Of a DNA stretch of 64,000 nt, positions 23,216 to 34,700 are shown piece by piece; the stretch's first letter is position 1; the number at the start of each line of letters is the position of its first letter. The notes under the pieces were generated by a model, which was not told the origin of the DNA, did no database searches, and saw only the letters and a program-made list of their open reading frames with translations. Made by a program: the position numbers and the translations under genes. This stretch comes from Dactylis glomerata. Lineage: Eukaryota > Streptophyta > Magnoliopsida > Poales > Poaceae. The stretch lies in NCBI GenBank assembly GCA_007115705.1, contig QXEO01000235.1, forward strand, positions 1,057,537-1,121,536, written 5' to 3'.

Positions 23216-24874
23216 TGGTGCCAAGTTGACAGTCGGTCCTTGTGCGTGGTGAATGACCAGCCCGTTGGCAACCCCAAGAGGAAGGTGTGATGAGTATAGC
23301 AGCTGGTTTTCCCTCAGTTAAGAAACCAAGGTTTATCGTTCTTGGAGAGGAGAGACAAACGACTGAAGGTGATGCAGATTGGCTTAATAGCACTCCAACA
23401 AGGGCACCGTTTAACGATACTTGTTGACTCGTCTTCGGCCAGTAGCAACGCGGAACCTGCACACAACACAACCAAGTACTTTGTTCCCAACTTGCGATGA
23501 GGTTGTCAATCTCACCGGTTTGCTTGAAACAAAGGTTATGAGTGTATCGAGTGGAAAACAATAGAGTATGCGAGTAAAGTAAACAGTGCGAGTAACGTAA
23601 ACAGGTGATAGCAATATGATGGAAATAGGACCGGGGTCCACAGTTCACTAGTGGTGTCTCTCCATAAGATAAATAACACATGCTGGGTAAACAAATTACA
23701 GTTGGACAATTGATAGAATAAAGATAAACGTGATATGTCAAGAAGATCACTATGAGATTTACTCTGGGCATTACAACAAAATACATAGACCGCCATCCAA
23801 CTACATCTATGACTAATAATCCACTTGTGGCGAATCAATCCGAGAACTCCACAAGTATTAAGTTGCGAACAACAGATAATTGCATTAAGCAAAGTGTGTA
23901 ATGTAAACAAAGCATATGCCCTTGAGCATATGAATGTTGTTTTCTCCCTAGTAGCAACAGCACATCTACAACCTTAGAGGTTTCTGTCACTCCCCCAGGT
24001 TAAATAGAGGCATGAACCCACTATCGAGCATAAATACCCCCTCTTGGAGTCACTAGCAACTACTCGGCTAAGATAGCTACTAACTATGGAGAGCATGCAA
24101 TATCATAAACAACATAGAGATAACAAAAGATATAATTCAGTACAGCAACTTAATCATAACACCAATATTCATCGGATCCCAACAAACCAAACATGTAGAA
24201 TTACATAACGGTGATCTCAATCATGTAGGGCAGCTCATGAGATCTAAACATGAAGCACATGGTGGAGAAGACAACCATCTAGCTACTGCTATGGACCCAT
24301 AGTCCAAGGTAGACTACTCACCCATCGCTTCGGAGGCAAGCATGGCGATGAAGAAGACCTCCGGTGGCGATTCCCCTCTCCGGCAGGGTGCCGGGAAGAG
24401 CTTCTGGAACCTCCCGATCTTCGGGTCGACGGCGGCGGCGGATCGCGATGTGTTCTAGAAAATTGATCGGGTACTTAGGTTTTTCCCGTGGGGGGTCTTT
24501 ATAGGCGAAGGGGCGATGTCAGAGGTGGGGCCAGGTGCCCTCACACCATGGCGGCGCGTCCAGGGGCTGGGCCGTGCCAGCCACGTGTGAGGGGCCCCTG
24601 TGGCCCCCCTCCTACTCTCCTTCGGATGACTGGAAGCTCCTGGACAAAATAAGACTTCAGAAACTTGTTTCGTCCAATTCCGAGAATATTTCCTGTGTAT
24701 CACTTCTGAAACACAAAAACAGCAGAAAACAGGGAACTGGCACTGTGGCAACTCGTTAATAGGTTAGTTCCAGAAAATGCATAAAAGTGCCACGAAGTGT
24801 AACGAAACAGTAGTCAAATGGTGTAAAAACAAGCATGGAGCATCAAAAATTATAGATACGTTGGAGACGTATCA
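23216..24874 (-). repeat. 5' LTR of the first Gypsy element
   Basis: It runs from TGATACGTCTCCAACG (minus strand, at 24874) to CTTGGCACCA at 23216. A TATA box (TATAAAG on the minus strand) lies at 24497-24503, upstream of the presumed transcription start. The LTR also carries several GC-rich blocks around 24,340-24,620. Confidence 0.9.
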
Positions 24875-25588
24875 GTCGCCGCAGTCACTCGTTCATCTCG
24901 ACGATCCCCTGCCCCGACTGTTGCAGGGTCTCCACTCGCGGCGTCTCCAGCACGGCGGCGCACAACGGCTGGGTGTACTACAAGTGCAGGAATCATGGGG
25001 TAATCATCTTTCTTCCTCCTGTGTTTGAGTAATCAATTGCTTGTGTGTTCGATCGAATTTGGTGTAGATGACACTGTCAGACATGGGGACTTGACCTGCA
25101 TTTTATTTTGCCGACAGCAGCATGGATGCAATTTTTGGAATTTGGAATTAGAGTATGTAGAATATCTGGTTGATCGTGAAATCATTCGAGGAGAGGATGT
25201 TGTTGAAGCCATTGGCTGGGCTGAGGAGAGGAGGGAGCAGCTATTGCTGAGGAAGGCTGAAAAGCAAGTAATTGGACAAGAAGATGTAGCAATAGCAAGA
25301 CACAATGAGGAGCAGGTGGTGGATCAGATGCTTTTAAAAAACATGCAGTCACTACTACATGCTGTCAAGAAGATGGAGCTTCTACTGATGATCAGTGTTG
25401 CAATGCTTGTTGTGCTATGTGTCCTGTTGTTTGTGATGATCAGCAAAAGTAGATACGTAGTAGCATGGAAAACATTGGCATTGATGCTAATTATTTATGT
25501 ATTATCAAGTAGTCTATGTAATGAACCACTGGTCTATGTAATGAACCAGTTGTATGGTTTATCCAGTTATAAGTATGCAAGAAGCTAG

Positions 25589-25821
25589 AAGTATGTGATA
25601 TTTGTCCTTTTATAGCAGGTAGCTTTATTCCAATTCTAGATATGGGTTTGATAGATGTTTGAAGTGAAAGATTCATGCCATTGCATTGCACTGTCATTAT
25701 TCATATTTGGATCATTCTTATATTGTTAAACTTGTGTGTGCCTCTGTTCTTATCCATAGGTGGTTTGTCTGCCTATAAACAGAGGGACATACCTTCTCTG
25801 TCGACATTCTAGAGAAGAGCT
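25589..25821 (+). promoter_or_regulatory. Spacer with a TATA box before the ORF at 25822
   Basis: The word ctataaac at 25773-25780 lies 42 bases before the ATG at 25822. The rest is the 3' flank of the GRF gene. Alternatively, tatccatag just upstream could be a splice acceptor, making the ORF part of a longer transcript. Confidence 0.35.
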
Positions 25822-26229
25822 ATGGAGGACATTGCATACAAGAGCAAGGCTAGGCAGGAGAGGGAGGAGATGGAAGCAGCATTGGGACTGCAACAGCTAG
25901 GAGATGGTGTTGTGTACATAATGGTGAGAGGAATCCCTGCACCAACTGCTATTCCAGCTGCAGCAAGGATGTCTGTCATGGAGGAGCTGCCAAGGAGGGT
26001 GAGTGGCATGCATCCTACTGCCCTAGCTCGTGAGACCATTAGCCAAGGTTTGTACACAAGCACTACTGAGTACATTCTTCCTAAGCAAGTCCCAGATAGG
26101 TTGGTTCCAGCTATCCAGGCAGCTAGTGCACTATGTAAGATCAAGAAAGGGTTAGACTACTGCATGAACAAGATGAAATCTCTGAAGAAGAAGCAGAACA
26201 AGCAGAAGAAGGTCAAGTTTGATGTGTAG
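25822..26229 (+). CDS. Small hypothetical protein, 135 residues
   Basis: The open frame reads MEDIAYKSKARQEREEMEAA, then a central block VVYIMVRGIPAPTAIPAAAR and an SGMHPTALARETISQGLYT segment. It ends in a Lys-rich tail (KSLKKKQNKQKKVKFDV). Codon use and the clean frame suggest a real or recently real gene. A TATA-like box is placed correctly upstream. I do not recognise the family. It lies between the GRF gene and the convergent zinc-knuckle frame, so it may be accessory cargo of the Mutator-like element. Confidence 0.5.
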   Translation: MEDIAYKSKARQEREEMEAALGLQQLGDGVVYIMVRGIPAPTAIPAAARMSVMEELPRRVSGMHPTALARETISQGLYTSTTEYILPKQVPDRLVPAIQAASALCKIKKGLDYCMNKMKSLKKKQNKQKKVKFDV

Positions 26230-26545
26230 TGTGTGTCATTAGTCTAGGAAGATGTATGTGTAATGTGTTCTGTGGCAGTTATTAGTCAATAAAAATGTAT
26301 GTGCTTGTGTGTGTCATAAATATAGTGCACTTTGTATGTGTGTGCTTGTAATGTTGCTACAGTCAATAAAATGGGGAACCACAATGTCTATTTGATATGA
26401 CTGAATAAAAGTAGTTCAAAGATCCTTACATAGTTGCATATCTCAGAAACCTTACATAATGAATCACACTTATTTTGTGCTTAAGTAACAGAAAAGTTCA
26501 AAGATCTCCTGGATTCCTGAACTCATCGAACATGTTGAGCTTTTT

Positions 26546-27500
26546 TTATGGCTGGGGTGCATAGTCACTTGCATTATCTTTTTCTTGTGGATCACTATTC
26601 TTTGCTGCTCTCAGTGTTGCAAGTAGTTCTGCCCTATCTCTGGCTTCCTGTTGAAGTATAGCTCTCTTTGCTGCTTGCATCTTAGCTCTATCTAGGTCTT
26701 TCTTCTGTTTCTCTGCCTGCCTCTTCTCTGCTGCTTCTCTCTTCTTCTTCTCAGCTACTTCTTTTCTGACCTCTGCAATGATCTTCTTGGTCTCCTCTTT
26801 TGCTTTCTTCTTGTTTTTAGCTTCTTGCCTCTTCTCCTCCTTTCTTTGTGCTACTTCAGCAGCCCTTGCTGCTGCTAGCTCAGCCTTTCTCTTCTCTTGC
26901 TCAACTCTCTTCAGTGCTGCCTCCTCTGCTTTTCTGATTCTAGCTTCATACTAAGCTTCTAGAATAGCAGTTTTCCTGTCCTCCATTGCTTTGTTTTTCT
27001 CTGCTTGCAGTGCTAGCAAGCTCTCCATGTCTGATTGTGCTTGAAGATGCTTGCCCTTCATTACCACTGCCATTGGGTTGGACAAGATCATCTCTTGCAG
27101 CAGAGATGAAGGTTGACTCTGGAATTGGCATATGCTCCATATTCCTCACAAATGGCATCTGCATTGTTTTTACAACAAGTTATTACAAGCAACATTGGCA
27201 GTGACAATAAGAGTTAGGAGAAGAGAATACCTGTTGAGCCATATTGTCAACAAGAGTGTCCTGGTAAGTCCTCCTCTCCATGTTAGTTGACTGCTGAGAT
27301 GTGTCCTGTGGCATAACTAGATTCTGTGCTTCTTCAGGTTGAGTTGAGGGAACATTGCCTTGATCAGGACCAGGAGGTGTGAGTCCATGTTTGAACCAAT
27401 AGCACCCACTCCTGTTATGGTCAGGTTGCCCACAATAACTGCAATGCATTATTGGAGGTGAAGGAGTGAACCTTGAATGTCTTGCTGCAACAATGACTAT
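26546..27500 (-). pseudogene. C-terminal part of a Mutator-like transposase: zinc knuckle and Lys/Glu-rich coiled coil
   Basis: On the minus strand an exon contains CSYCGQPDHNRSGCYWFKHG, a CCHC zinc knuckle of the type found near the end of mudrA-like MULE transposases. It then runs through a Gln/Ser-rich linker to DNMAQQ and a donor (CAACAG|GTATTC, exon end 27231). The next exon starts at 27158 after TGCAG and reads MPFVRNMEHMPIPESTFISA, also typical of that region. A frame change follows, and then about 140 residues of Lys/Glu/Ala coiled coil (for example KRKAELAAARAAEVAQRKEE) up to TAA at 26546-26548. A stop sits inside the coiled coil at 26951-26953. The catalytic DDE part is missing; sequence upstream of 27,500 belongs to other insertions. 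Confidence 0.6.
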
Positions 27501-27763
27501 GCCCACCCTCAAAAGTTTTTATCATGAAACTCTTGATTATGCTGGAATATGATGTCCCGGCGGCAATCCTGCGCGACCGCGCCGGCGCGTCCCCGGCCAG
27601 TTTCCAGGCTGCAGGTATTCTGCCCAAATCCTCTCCCTTTTAGCTGCTCTACCATCTTCTAAATCTTAGTAAATGTTGATTTTGTTTAAATTTCCCCTTT
27701 AGCTGTTTGCTCTCTACTGTTTTAGTAAATGTTGCTACCATTTACATTTTATAGGAACACACG

Positions 27764-28000
27764 ATGAACAAACGAAATGACCTTGGTCATCTTGCCATGA
27801 AGATGGTTCTATCTGAGATGCACACAGCTTTCCCCTTGGTTTACCGCCTTGTTGAGTTAGCACTAATTTTACTAGTTGCAACGGCAATAGTGAAAAGGGC
27901 CTTTTGAGCAATGAGCATTATCAAAACTGGGCTGAGGAACAAGATGGGTGATGATTGGATGAATCATAGAATGGTCTGTTATATTGAGCATGATGTATTT
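27764..28000 (+). pseudogene. hAT transposase C-terminal (hATC dimerisation) fragment
   Basis: The plus strand reads LSEMHTAFPLVYRLVELALI, then VATAIVKRAF, a TGA at 27905-27907, and AMSIIKTGLRNKMGDDWMNH. This is the dimerisation region of hAT transposases (…VATATVERAFSAM…LRN.MGD.W…). The stop replaces the serine codon of the conserved AFSAM. No N-terminal part and no terminal repeats are attached, so it is a dead fragment. Confidence 0.7.
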
Positions 28001-28940
28001 GTTTTTTTACAATCAATACCACATATATTCATTGAAACAAATAGTACATAGTAGAGATACATAAATTGTCTTCATTGATTACAAAATAATGCCTAAAAAA
28101 CAAGCAAATTTTTTAGGTCTTCAAATTCTTTCTTATTCCATGACACAATCTTGTATATTTCTAAAGGCAACCGAAGAAAACCAAACAACATACCTATAAA
28201 TACTAAAGAAGGTTCTCCCATAATTTTAATTTGAGCCGCAGTGCCAAGGCTGCGTGCATGCACGCAACTATTAAAGTAGTCAATCACAATTGGCAAGAGT
28301 ACCAACACCAGTATGCCAGGAAAAAACAGCCTGATCGACGTCGCTGGGGAGCCAAAAGTACGAATCACCATTATCGACGTAGCATCTGAGGAGTGTGATG
28401 TATTTGTTAGTATTGAAGAGTCAAAGATCATAGAGCGATTTCAAGGTTATCCCTCGCGCAAAGGCCTTTTACCTCATCCTAGAAGTAAGATTTCATATTT
28501 TGCATCCTTTATGAACTATTTTACTTGTTGTTTATGCATTGATCGGTGTTTCAAATTTTACAATTGAAGGTTTAGTTTCTACTAGTGAAGTCCGTGAAGA
28601 TATAATCATGGGCCAACTCATGGGAGTGCCAAGATCCTTGATCTGGTACCTCTTTTTTATATCATGTTTTTGTGCGTCTGTGCTATATCTTATATTATTA
28701 GTTGAAACACCAATAAATATTATATTTAAATTCGTATTATTTATCCAATCTTTTGTTAAGCCTTTCACCTGAGGGGTGATTTCTTAGAATTTTTTTGGCC
28801 CTTAGCTTTTGGCCCGGGGCGTGAGCAATTCCGCTACGCCTCTGCCTACAGCCTACTTACCCATTGTCATTGGATGTCCGGTGTTACTGGCGAGCCTACT
28901 CAATAGCCGCCTCCACTAGGCGAGCCTAGCGCGCCTCACG
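28001..28940. other. Intergenic mosaic, no gene recognised
   Basis: The sequence contains short frames (28,093-28,431 minus; 28,313-28,567 plus; 28,532-28,768 minus) without clear domains. The end, ttggcccggggcgtgagcaa near 28,811, resembles terminal parts of hAT-type elements and may belong to the same element as the hATC fragment. Confidence 0.3.
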
Positions 28941-29640
28941 ACGCCCGGCATGGATGCAAGTGTCAGCGTGTATCCCGCTCCTCCTGCTCCAGCCGGCACC
29001 TCCTCATCGCCGCCATGTTGGCGTCCCAGTGAACGCAGCGGCCTCGCGCTTCGCCGCCACGTGGTGGGCCGCAGAAGCTGGCATGTCGTCGCGTCTGCTA
29101 CCTCCTCCGCCACACGATCTTGCGCCTCGGTGCCTCAAACAATCTCGAACACCGCCCCCTCCGCCATCCTGGCGTCGTCAAGGAACCGATTGCGAGCCAT
29201 TTGGGCGAGGCCAGTCCAAGTGCTGAGGTCGGGCGAAGCCGCGAAGGCATGGTAGCTGGTGGTGGCACTATTTGTTGTAAAAATGCGGTGTGCTTTGCCT
29301 CCGCACGACCGCACCCTCGCCATCTCCTTTTATAGTCGACGCCTGGCGGGAAGTATCGGCGGAAAAACAAACCAGCGCGGAAAGTATCAGCGGTAGAAAC
29401 TGGCGTGCAGACTACTATCAGCACGACAAATGGGCAGGAAGACGGTAAGTTTCAGTGCGACGAATGGGCAGGAAGACAGTAAGTTTAGCCGACGGATGGC
29501 GGCGCAAGGGGGTAAATAGAAATGGGTTTGGGTTGGGCAGCTGGGTGTTGCCCCGACCTAAATAGGTCAGCCGCTGAAGATACCCTAACTGCTTTTCATG
29601 AGCTGTCTTGTTAGTCTGAACCATGCTTCAGATCATCGTC
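28941..29640 (-). other. GC-rich block with a TATA box on the minus strand; possible small gene
   Basis: On the minus strand, CTATAAAAGGAG lies near 29,325-29,336. An ATG follows at 29323 opening a 62-codon frame to 29135 (…ATSYHAFAASPDL…DDARMAEGAVFEIV). It lacks a recognisable domain. The TATA box is well formed but lies almost on top of the ATG, so the true start would be another one downstream. Low support. Confidence 0.25.
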
Positions 29641-31749
29641 TGATTCATACCGTATGATAACTAGCACATTGCCCGTGCTTCGCTACGGAGTGATAATTGC
29701 GAGGCTATAAAAATTTATTCAAGAAGATTTTGGAAACAATAGCAAGTTTGCAACTTGAATAAGCAAAACCACCAGAGAAAACTTGAAATTACCACTACAC
29801 AATGATAGTTAGATCCGTGTCTGTATAGCAACAAATTGGAGGAAACTGACTGGTTTCAGGTTGTCTACCAATTGATCAAGATTCAGACAATGGGAATAGA
29901 TTTGAGGTAATCTGCATAATTTCATATCCATCAAATGATACGACAGAGGTACACTTGCAAGATGACGATCCCCACAATTTGGGCCATCCCTGACTGGTAC
30001 CAAAGCTGAAGCGGCAAACCACACAGTCCACTCAGCAATCTCTGAACAATTGTTTCTCTACTTTCCTGAAGTGTCAGATTGCAATTGTACCCTGCCAAAA
30101 TATCACATGAGAAAATATCGCACATTGCCAAACTCCATGTTCTTCTCGCGTTGCTGGCTCGATCTTGCTCCTCAAGACTTGCATGAGCCGCCACTGAATT
30201 GAAAAGCGGCCGATGGGTACGGCAGCGCTCCAGCCTTCGGGATAACTTGACCAGTCGACCATGGGCGGGCGGCCGCGAATCTCAGACGAGCGGCCATGAA
30301 GCGCGTACGTTCGGCGGAAGGTGCGGATGAGGGCGACGGGGGCTGACATGTTCACCGCCGCCGGATGGGCGCCATGACCTCCCGCTTGCGATGCAGACGT
30401 TGAGTGGCAGCGGTGGTCGGGGATGTGTGGTCTCTCGTGTGTTGATGTCCTACCCTTACTTTATCGTGTGAGACGCGAACGAGGACTGTGGGTTGACTGA
30501 CCGATTTGTCAGCGGTGCATCGATTTAGACGACGGCGGGATGGATTACACCACAGCTCCGCCTATCTTAGAGTTGTGGGTCCTCGACTCCATCCTGGAGA
30601 CCGACCTCGCCTGCACACACCGGTGTCCACCGCTGTTGAGGAGAGAAGAGACAATCGCGCGAAGATGCTGGAGGATTGTTTGCAAATTCTTAATAAGGGG
30701 CTAAAGTCTGTTCGTCCTCGCTGTCGTGCGCTGATGCTCGCCCATAGCCATGGACGGCCATGTCTTAGAGCTCGGTGCCTTCCAACATCCAGGAGCGACT
30801 CTGCGCTCGCCGGGCGTGGTGGCTTCGCCTGGCCACTTCCCTTTTCTGATGCTCTGGCTGCTATGCCCTGCCCCCTCATCGATCTGCCGACGGATGCGTC
30901 TTTCATCGGGATTCGGGAGGAAAGACGCATGATTGGATTTTTTGAAGAATCGCGGCACGCGTTAATCAAGGCCTCATCGTATTGCTTCTGTGGGAATACC
31001 ATAGCCTGCTTGTTCGAGTATGTTTGGCCTCATCGTATTGCTTCTGTGGGAATACCATAGCCTGCTTGTTCGAGTATGTTTATAGTTTCTACCCGATGCT
31101 ACTCGTTTGAGCCATTGCTTGTATTTTCCGGAGTTTGATTTGAGTAGGTCACGGTCTCTTCAGCCGTTGACGAAACGAAGGAAACCATACTCGACAGACG
31201 ATGAGCTCAACGAAAGAAAAAACGTTTCCGTTGTTTATTGGGCCAAGCCCAGATCGACCGACGGACGGGACTTACGTACCAACCAACCTACCGTCGCATT
31301 ACCATTTTATTAATAGAGATGACCATAGAATTATACGCTCGACATTCACAGGTCTATATCCCGGAGACAAATCATACAAGGGCTAATACTGGTATTCAGC
31401 AGTCGTTCTAATAGCAACAAAAGAAAACACACGTAGGCCTCCGCAGCCAAAATTTTCAAATTATGTTTAATATAATTGTACAACAATTTCTACAAAAAAG
31501 GAGCTGCCGATCCCACTATATTCTCATCTTTCACTTCGAGCATGAAATTTCTTGTAGCGAAATACATATTTAGTTATGTTTTCCTTTACACTGCTTCACA
31601 GAAGGTAATAAGACATGAGAAGCCTGCAAACAAAAGAATGCCACCTTCCAACAATCAATAAAACTGCTGGGATGTTTGGATCATCCCTGCGAATGCCAAT
31701 CTACCTCAGCTACAATGTGCATCTTCATAACAGATGTCTTGTACCTATA
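29641..31749. other. Intergenic, repeat-derived; 56-bp tandem duplication at 30,970-31,081
   Basis: A grass repeat motif (gcccgtgcttcgctacgg) lies near 29,672. Overlapping frames in both directions (for example 30,506-31,060 plus and 30,562-31,002 minus) have no recognisable domain. A perfect 56-bp unit, ggcctcatcgtattgcttct…tatgttt, is repeated head to tail at 30970-31025 and 31026-31081. The stretch just before 31,749 is the likely 3' UTR of GRIP. Confidence 0.45.
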
Positions 31750-34700
31750 CTAGAATGTGAATCTTCCAAAGAAAGAGCTTGGTGTGGATCCACCATCTGA
31801 CAATGCGGTAGCTGGTGACGAAGCCACATTTGAGAGGACGCCATGTTGGCACTTATTGAGCTGCCAAATTTCAGAAATGTCAAATTGTCTCATTCAAAGG
31901 GGCATAATTGGTAGGTTTTCATAGCAGGGATATGGCAGCAGTCGAGAAAATTTACAACCAATGAATTAAGGATGTCGTTGAAAACTTTATAGTGGGCATT
32001 TGGCCTTATGGGCTGGTTTTAAGCAAGATAAATTTATGAACAACTCTTGTAAGAAATTTGCTCCCAAAACTGAACCCTTGTCAGAAGGATTGAAGCAATA
32101 ATCCGTACATCCAAGTCATTTTTTAAGGTGAACAACACTACAATTATTACAATTACACTTCGTGAATGCTTAAATTCTGCAAATATTAATTTGAAATGTA
32201 GCTGACATATCACATGATGCTTATTAGTGTAGTCCCGGACCCTCAACGAATATAACACTTTTACGCGACCTTCACAATACTTAAGTTCAACATGCGCTAG
32301 AATAACAGACAGCTTAGAAACCAATCAGGACTAAGATAAAAGGTTTTATATACAGGAAATTACAAGTTTTACCTCGTCAGGGCTGAACTGTAGTAGCGTC
32401 GCAACCACAGGTAGCAAGGCCCCCACTTCCCCTGTGATATAAGAAATCAAACCAATGTTCCATATCATCTGTCAATCAACAGCAATAGAAGTTCCAGATA
32501 CCTGTTTCAAGAAGCTTTAAGATCACGTTTTTTAAATATGTCATATCTATTCCTTCCCGCTTTTGTGATCTCTCCATATTCCGAAGCTCAGTCTTCAGCA
32601 TTGCTTCCTGAAATACATAATTTCGATAGATCAGACAAGCAACTCAAGGCCTCTTAACAATAACAGGTCAAATCAAATAAAAAAATAAGATCCCAAGATT
32701 CTCCGCCTCATCGGCACAGCTAACGTGTGAAAGGTACTTTTTGTTAAATATATGGTCTTAGGTCTGCATTTTATTTTATTCTTAAACTCAGCAGTGCATT
32801 GATTGTCATAGCAACAGGGAAAGGGGGCACAATTTCTGAGAGTACAATTTTGCATGTGGTCTAGAAATGTAGGAAGTATGTTTCTACTTGAATCAACCAA
32901 AAATGATTAAACAGTACAAACGCATGTAAATAAACTGCTGTTACTTGTCCATTATTTCATTGACTCACATCAAATTTCCATCGCTAGATTCCACAATACC
33001 CTGGAATTCTACACAACTGGAAATGTTGTATAACTTAGTAGCTCAAAGGCGAAGCTTGTGTTAGATCACTGTACCCCAATGCTCACGTAATAAAATAAGA
33101 ATAAGATATATTTCAGACTTAAGAATGTATCATGAAGAAAAAGCACCCGAGAATAGTGTGATGACAGTTTACACCAAAATTTTCACTGTCAACAATTTAG
33201 CAAGGTCAATTAGAAATATATATTTTGACCCGAACAGAATCAAGGAACAGATAATAAAGGAACATAACTTCCGTATCACTAAAATGCAGTACAGGAGTAT
33301 TAGTTACTGCAGAACTATTTTCCGAGACAAATAAGATTCAGCCTTTAGCAAATGTACTTCAGGTTTAGGAACAATGGTATCTTGCTTTCAATGTGCAGTT
33401 TCGTGAAAAGGAAAATTCAATGTGCAGTTCAGTGAGTTTGCCACTATACGTGTAGTTTTGCTGAATTTACTCCATGAATAAAATCAACACATACACCGTA
33501 CATTTATCTTTCACAAATTTTGGTACATATTTTGCAAGCAAGGCTATTCAATTAGTTTAGGTGTCGAAAAGAGAAAAGTTCAAAGTGCCCACTTGTTGAT
33601 CATGAAGCCGGTTTTCACGCTCAAGCTCCTCAATTTCTTGCTGAACAAAGCAAATAAAAAGAATCACATGACAGCAACATGGGAAGAAAAGAAGAACAAA
33701 CAATGCCTGCTAAGATGAGACTGACTTGAAGCGCTAAGATATGCCTCTGTGACTGGCCCAATTCTTCTTCCCTTTGTGCTTGTTGTCGTGCAAGAAGCTG
33801 AAATGTACACAACTGTAAGCTGATTTTATTTTAAAATGCCCGGTGGCGGAGCTTGACCGAATGCTAAGCAGGGGTAAGAAGCAGCCAGGGGGCAAAAAAT
33901 AAATTTATAGCCTGATTACCAACTAATACCGGTACATTTTACTAAGAATTTGGTTAAGAAGGGGGCTAGGGCCCACCCTGACCTCAATGCACCTCTGCCA
34001 ATGGATATGTTTCATCACAGTTATTGTTTCATCAAATTATTGCTGATTAGCGAAATTTTATAACTTGGATGAGTAATTGGAAAAAATGGGTATAACTGGG
34101 ATGAAGCATTTCCAAGTCATCTCAAGGGTGCAAAATTACAAATTAAATGTCCAATTAAATACTTGTAACCATTTAAGCCAATACAGGAATTGTGAGTAGA
34201 AATTTATAGTATCCATTAGATTTCTTGTAAAATTTACTAGCAATTTCCAACCAAATTTTTAGGAGAATAGCTTATATTTGAAACATGACATTACTGTGTT
34301 AAAATACATGACATTACCAGAATTTGCTGCTCAGCCAATTCAATGCTTAGCACATCCTGTTTAACATGTCCTGCAAACACAAAGTGTTAAAGTGCCAAAT
34401 TTTATAACCATTCAAACTATGGGGAAAGCATAGTCGATAATAGAAATGAAACACGATATTGAGAAAACCAATTACCTTGGATTTGATTGTCACCGTTGCT
34501 GACCTGTAACATCAATGCAATACTCTCATCAGCATATTGAAAACCATCATACACATATTTACAAGTAATGCCATTGTGCATTACAGAAGGAAATTCTTAC
34601 CTGATACTGAATGTAATTATTGAGCAGTTTGGTCATCATAATGTTTATTTGAATGGTCAGTTGGAAGTAACATGATTTTAACTATCCACAGTTAAGAAGG

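Larger units (their letters stand above)
16379..24874 (-). mobile_element. Complete Gypsy (Athila/Sabrina-like) LTR retrotransposon, gag-protease only
   Basis: Two direct LTRs of 1,659 bp each (16379-18037 and 23216-24874) bound the element, which is oriented on the minus strand. The target duplication gtcgc lies at 16374-16378 and 24875-24879. The primer site next to the 5' LTR reads TGGCGCCGTTGCC on the minus strand, complementary to the 3' end of tRNA-Asp, as in Athila-group elements. Coding capacity is a gag-protease frame (about 20,960-23,022). No reverse transcriptase, RNase H or integrase is present between it and the 3' LTR; 2.9 kb of noncoding sequence fills that place. The polypurine tract found in the sister copy (aagcttggggatgc on the minus strand) is partly deleted here. 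Resemblance to the Sabrina family is from memory of its LTR start. Confidence 0.92.
16343..25588 (+). pseudogene. GRF-type zinc-finger gene split by a Gypsy retrotransposon
   Basis: Three pieces line up in one frame: 16343-16378 (12 codons from the ATG), 24880-24999 (40 codons, ending at the donor CATGGG|GTAATC) and 25118-25588 (ending in TAG). The second piece has CPDC and then WVYYKC; the third begins QQHGCNFW. This is the Cys spacing and FW signature of a zf-GRF domain, as in the large grass family of GRF zinc-finger proteins. The third piece then has a charged helix with ERREQLLLRKAEKQ and two hydrophobic stretches near the C-terminus, fitting a membrane tail. The 8,496-bp element at 16379-24874 sits between codons 12 and 13, with target copies gtcgc on both sides. 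The small difference from the original gene is therefore only the insertion, and a full-length product cannot be made. The gene may have been carried by the MULE whose end lies at 15,935. Confidence 0.75.

Noticed and set aside
28941..29255. 101-codon plus-strand frame
   Set aside because: Compositionally driven, overlaps frames on both strands, and lies opposite a better TATA box.
30506..31060. 184-codon plus-strand frame
   Set aside because: No recognisable domain, an equally long frame on the other strand, and it runs across a 56-bp duplication at its end.
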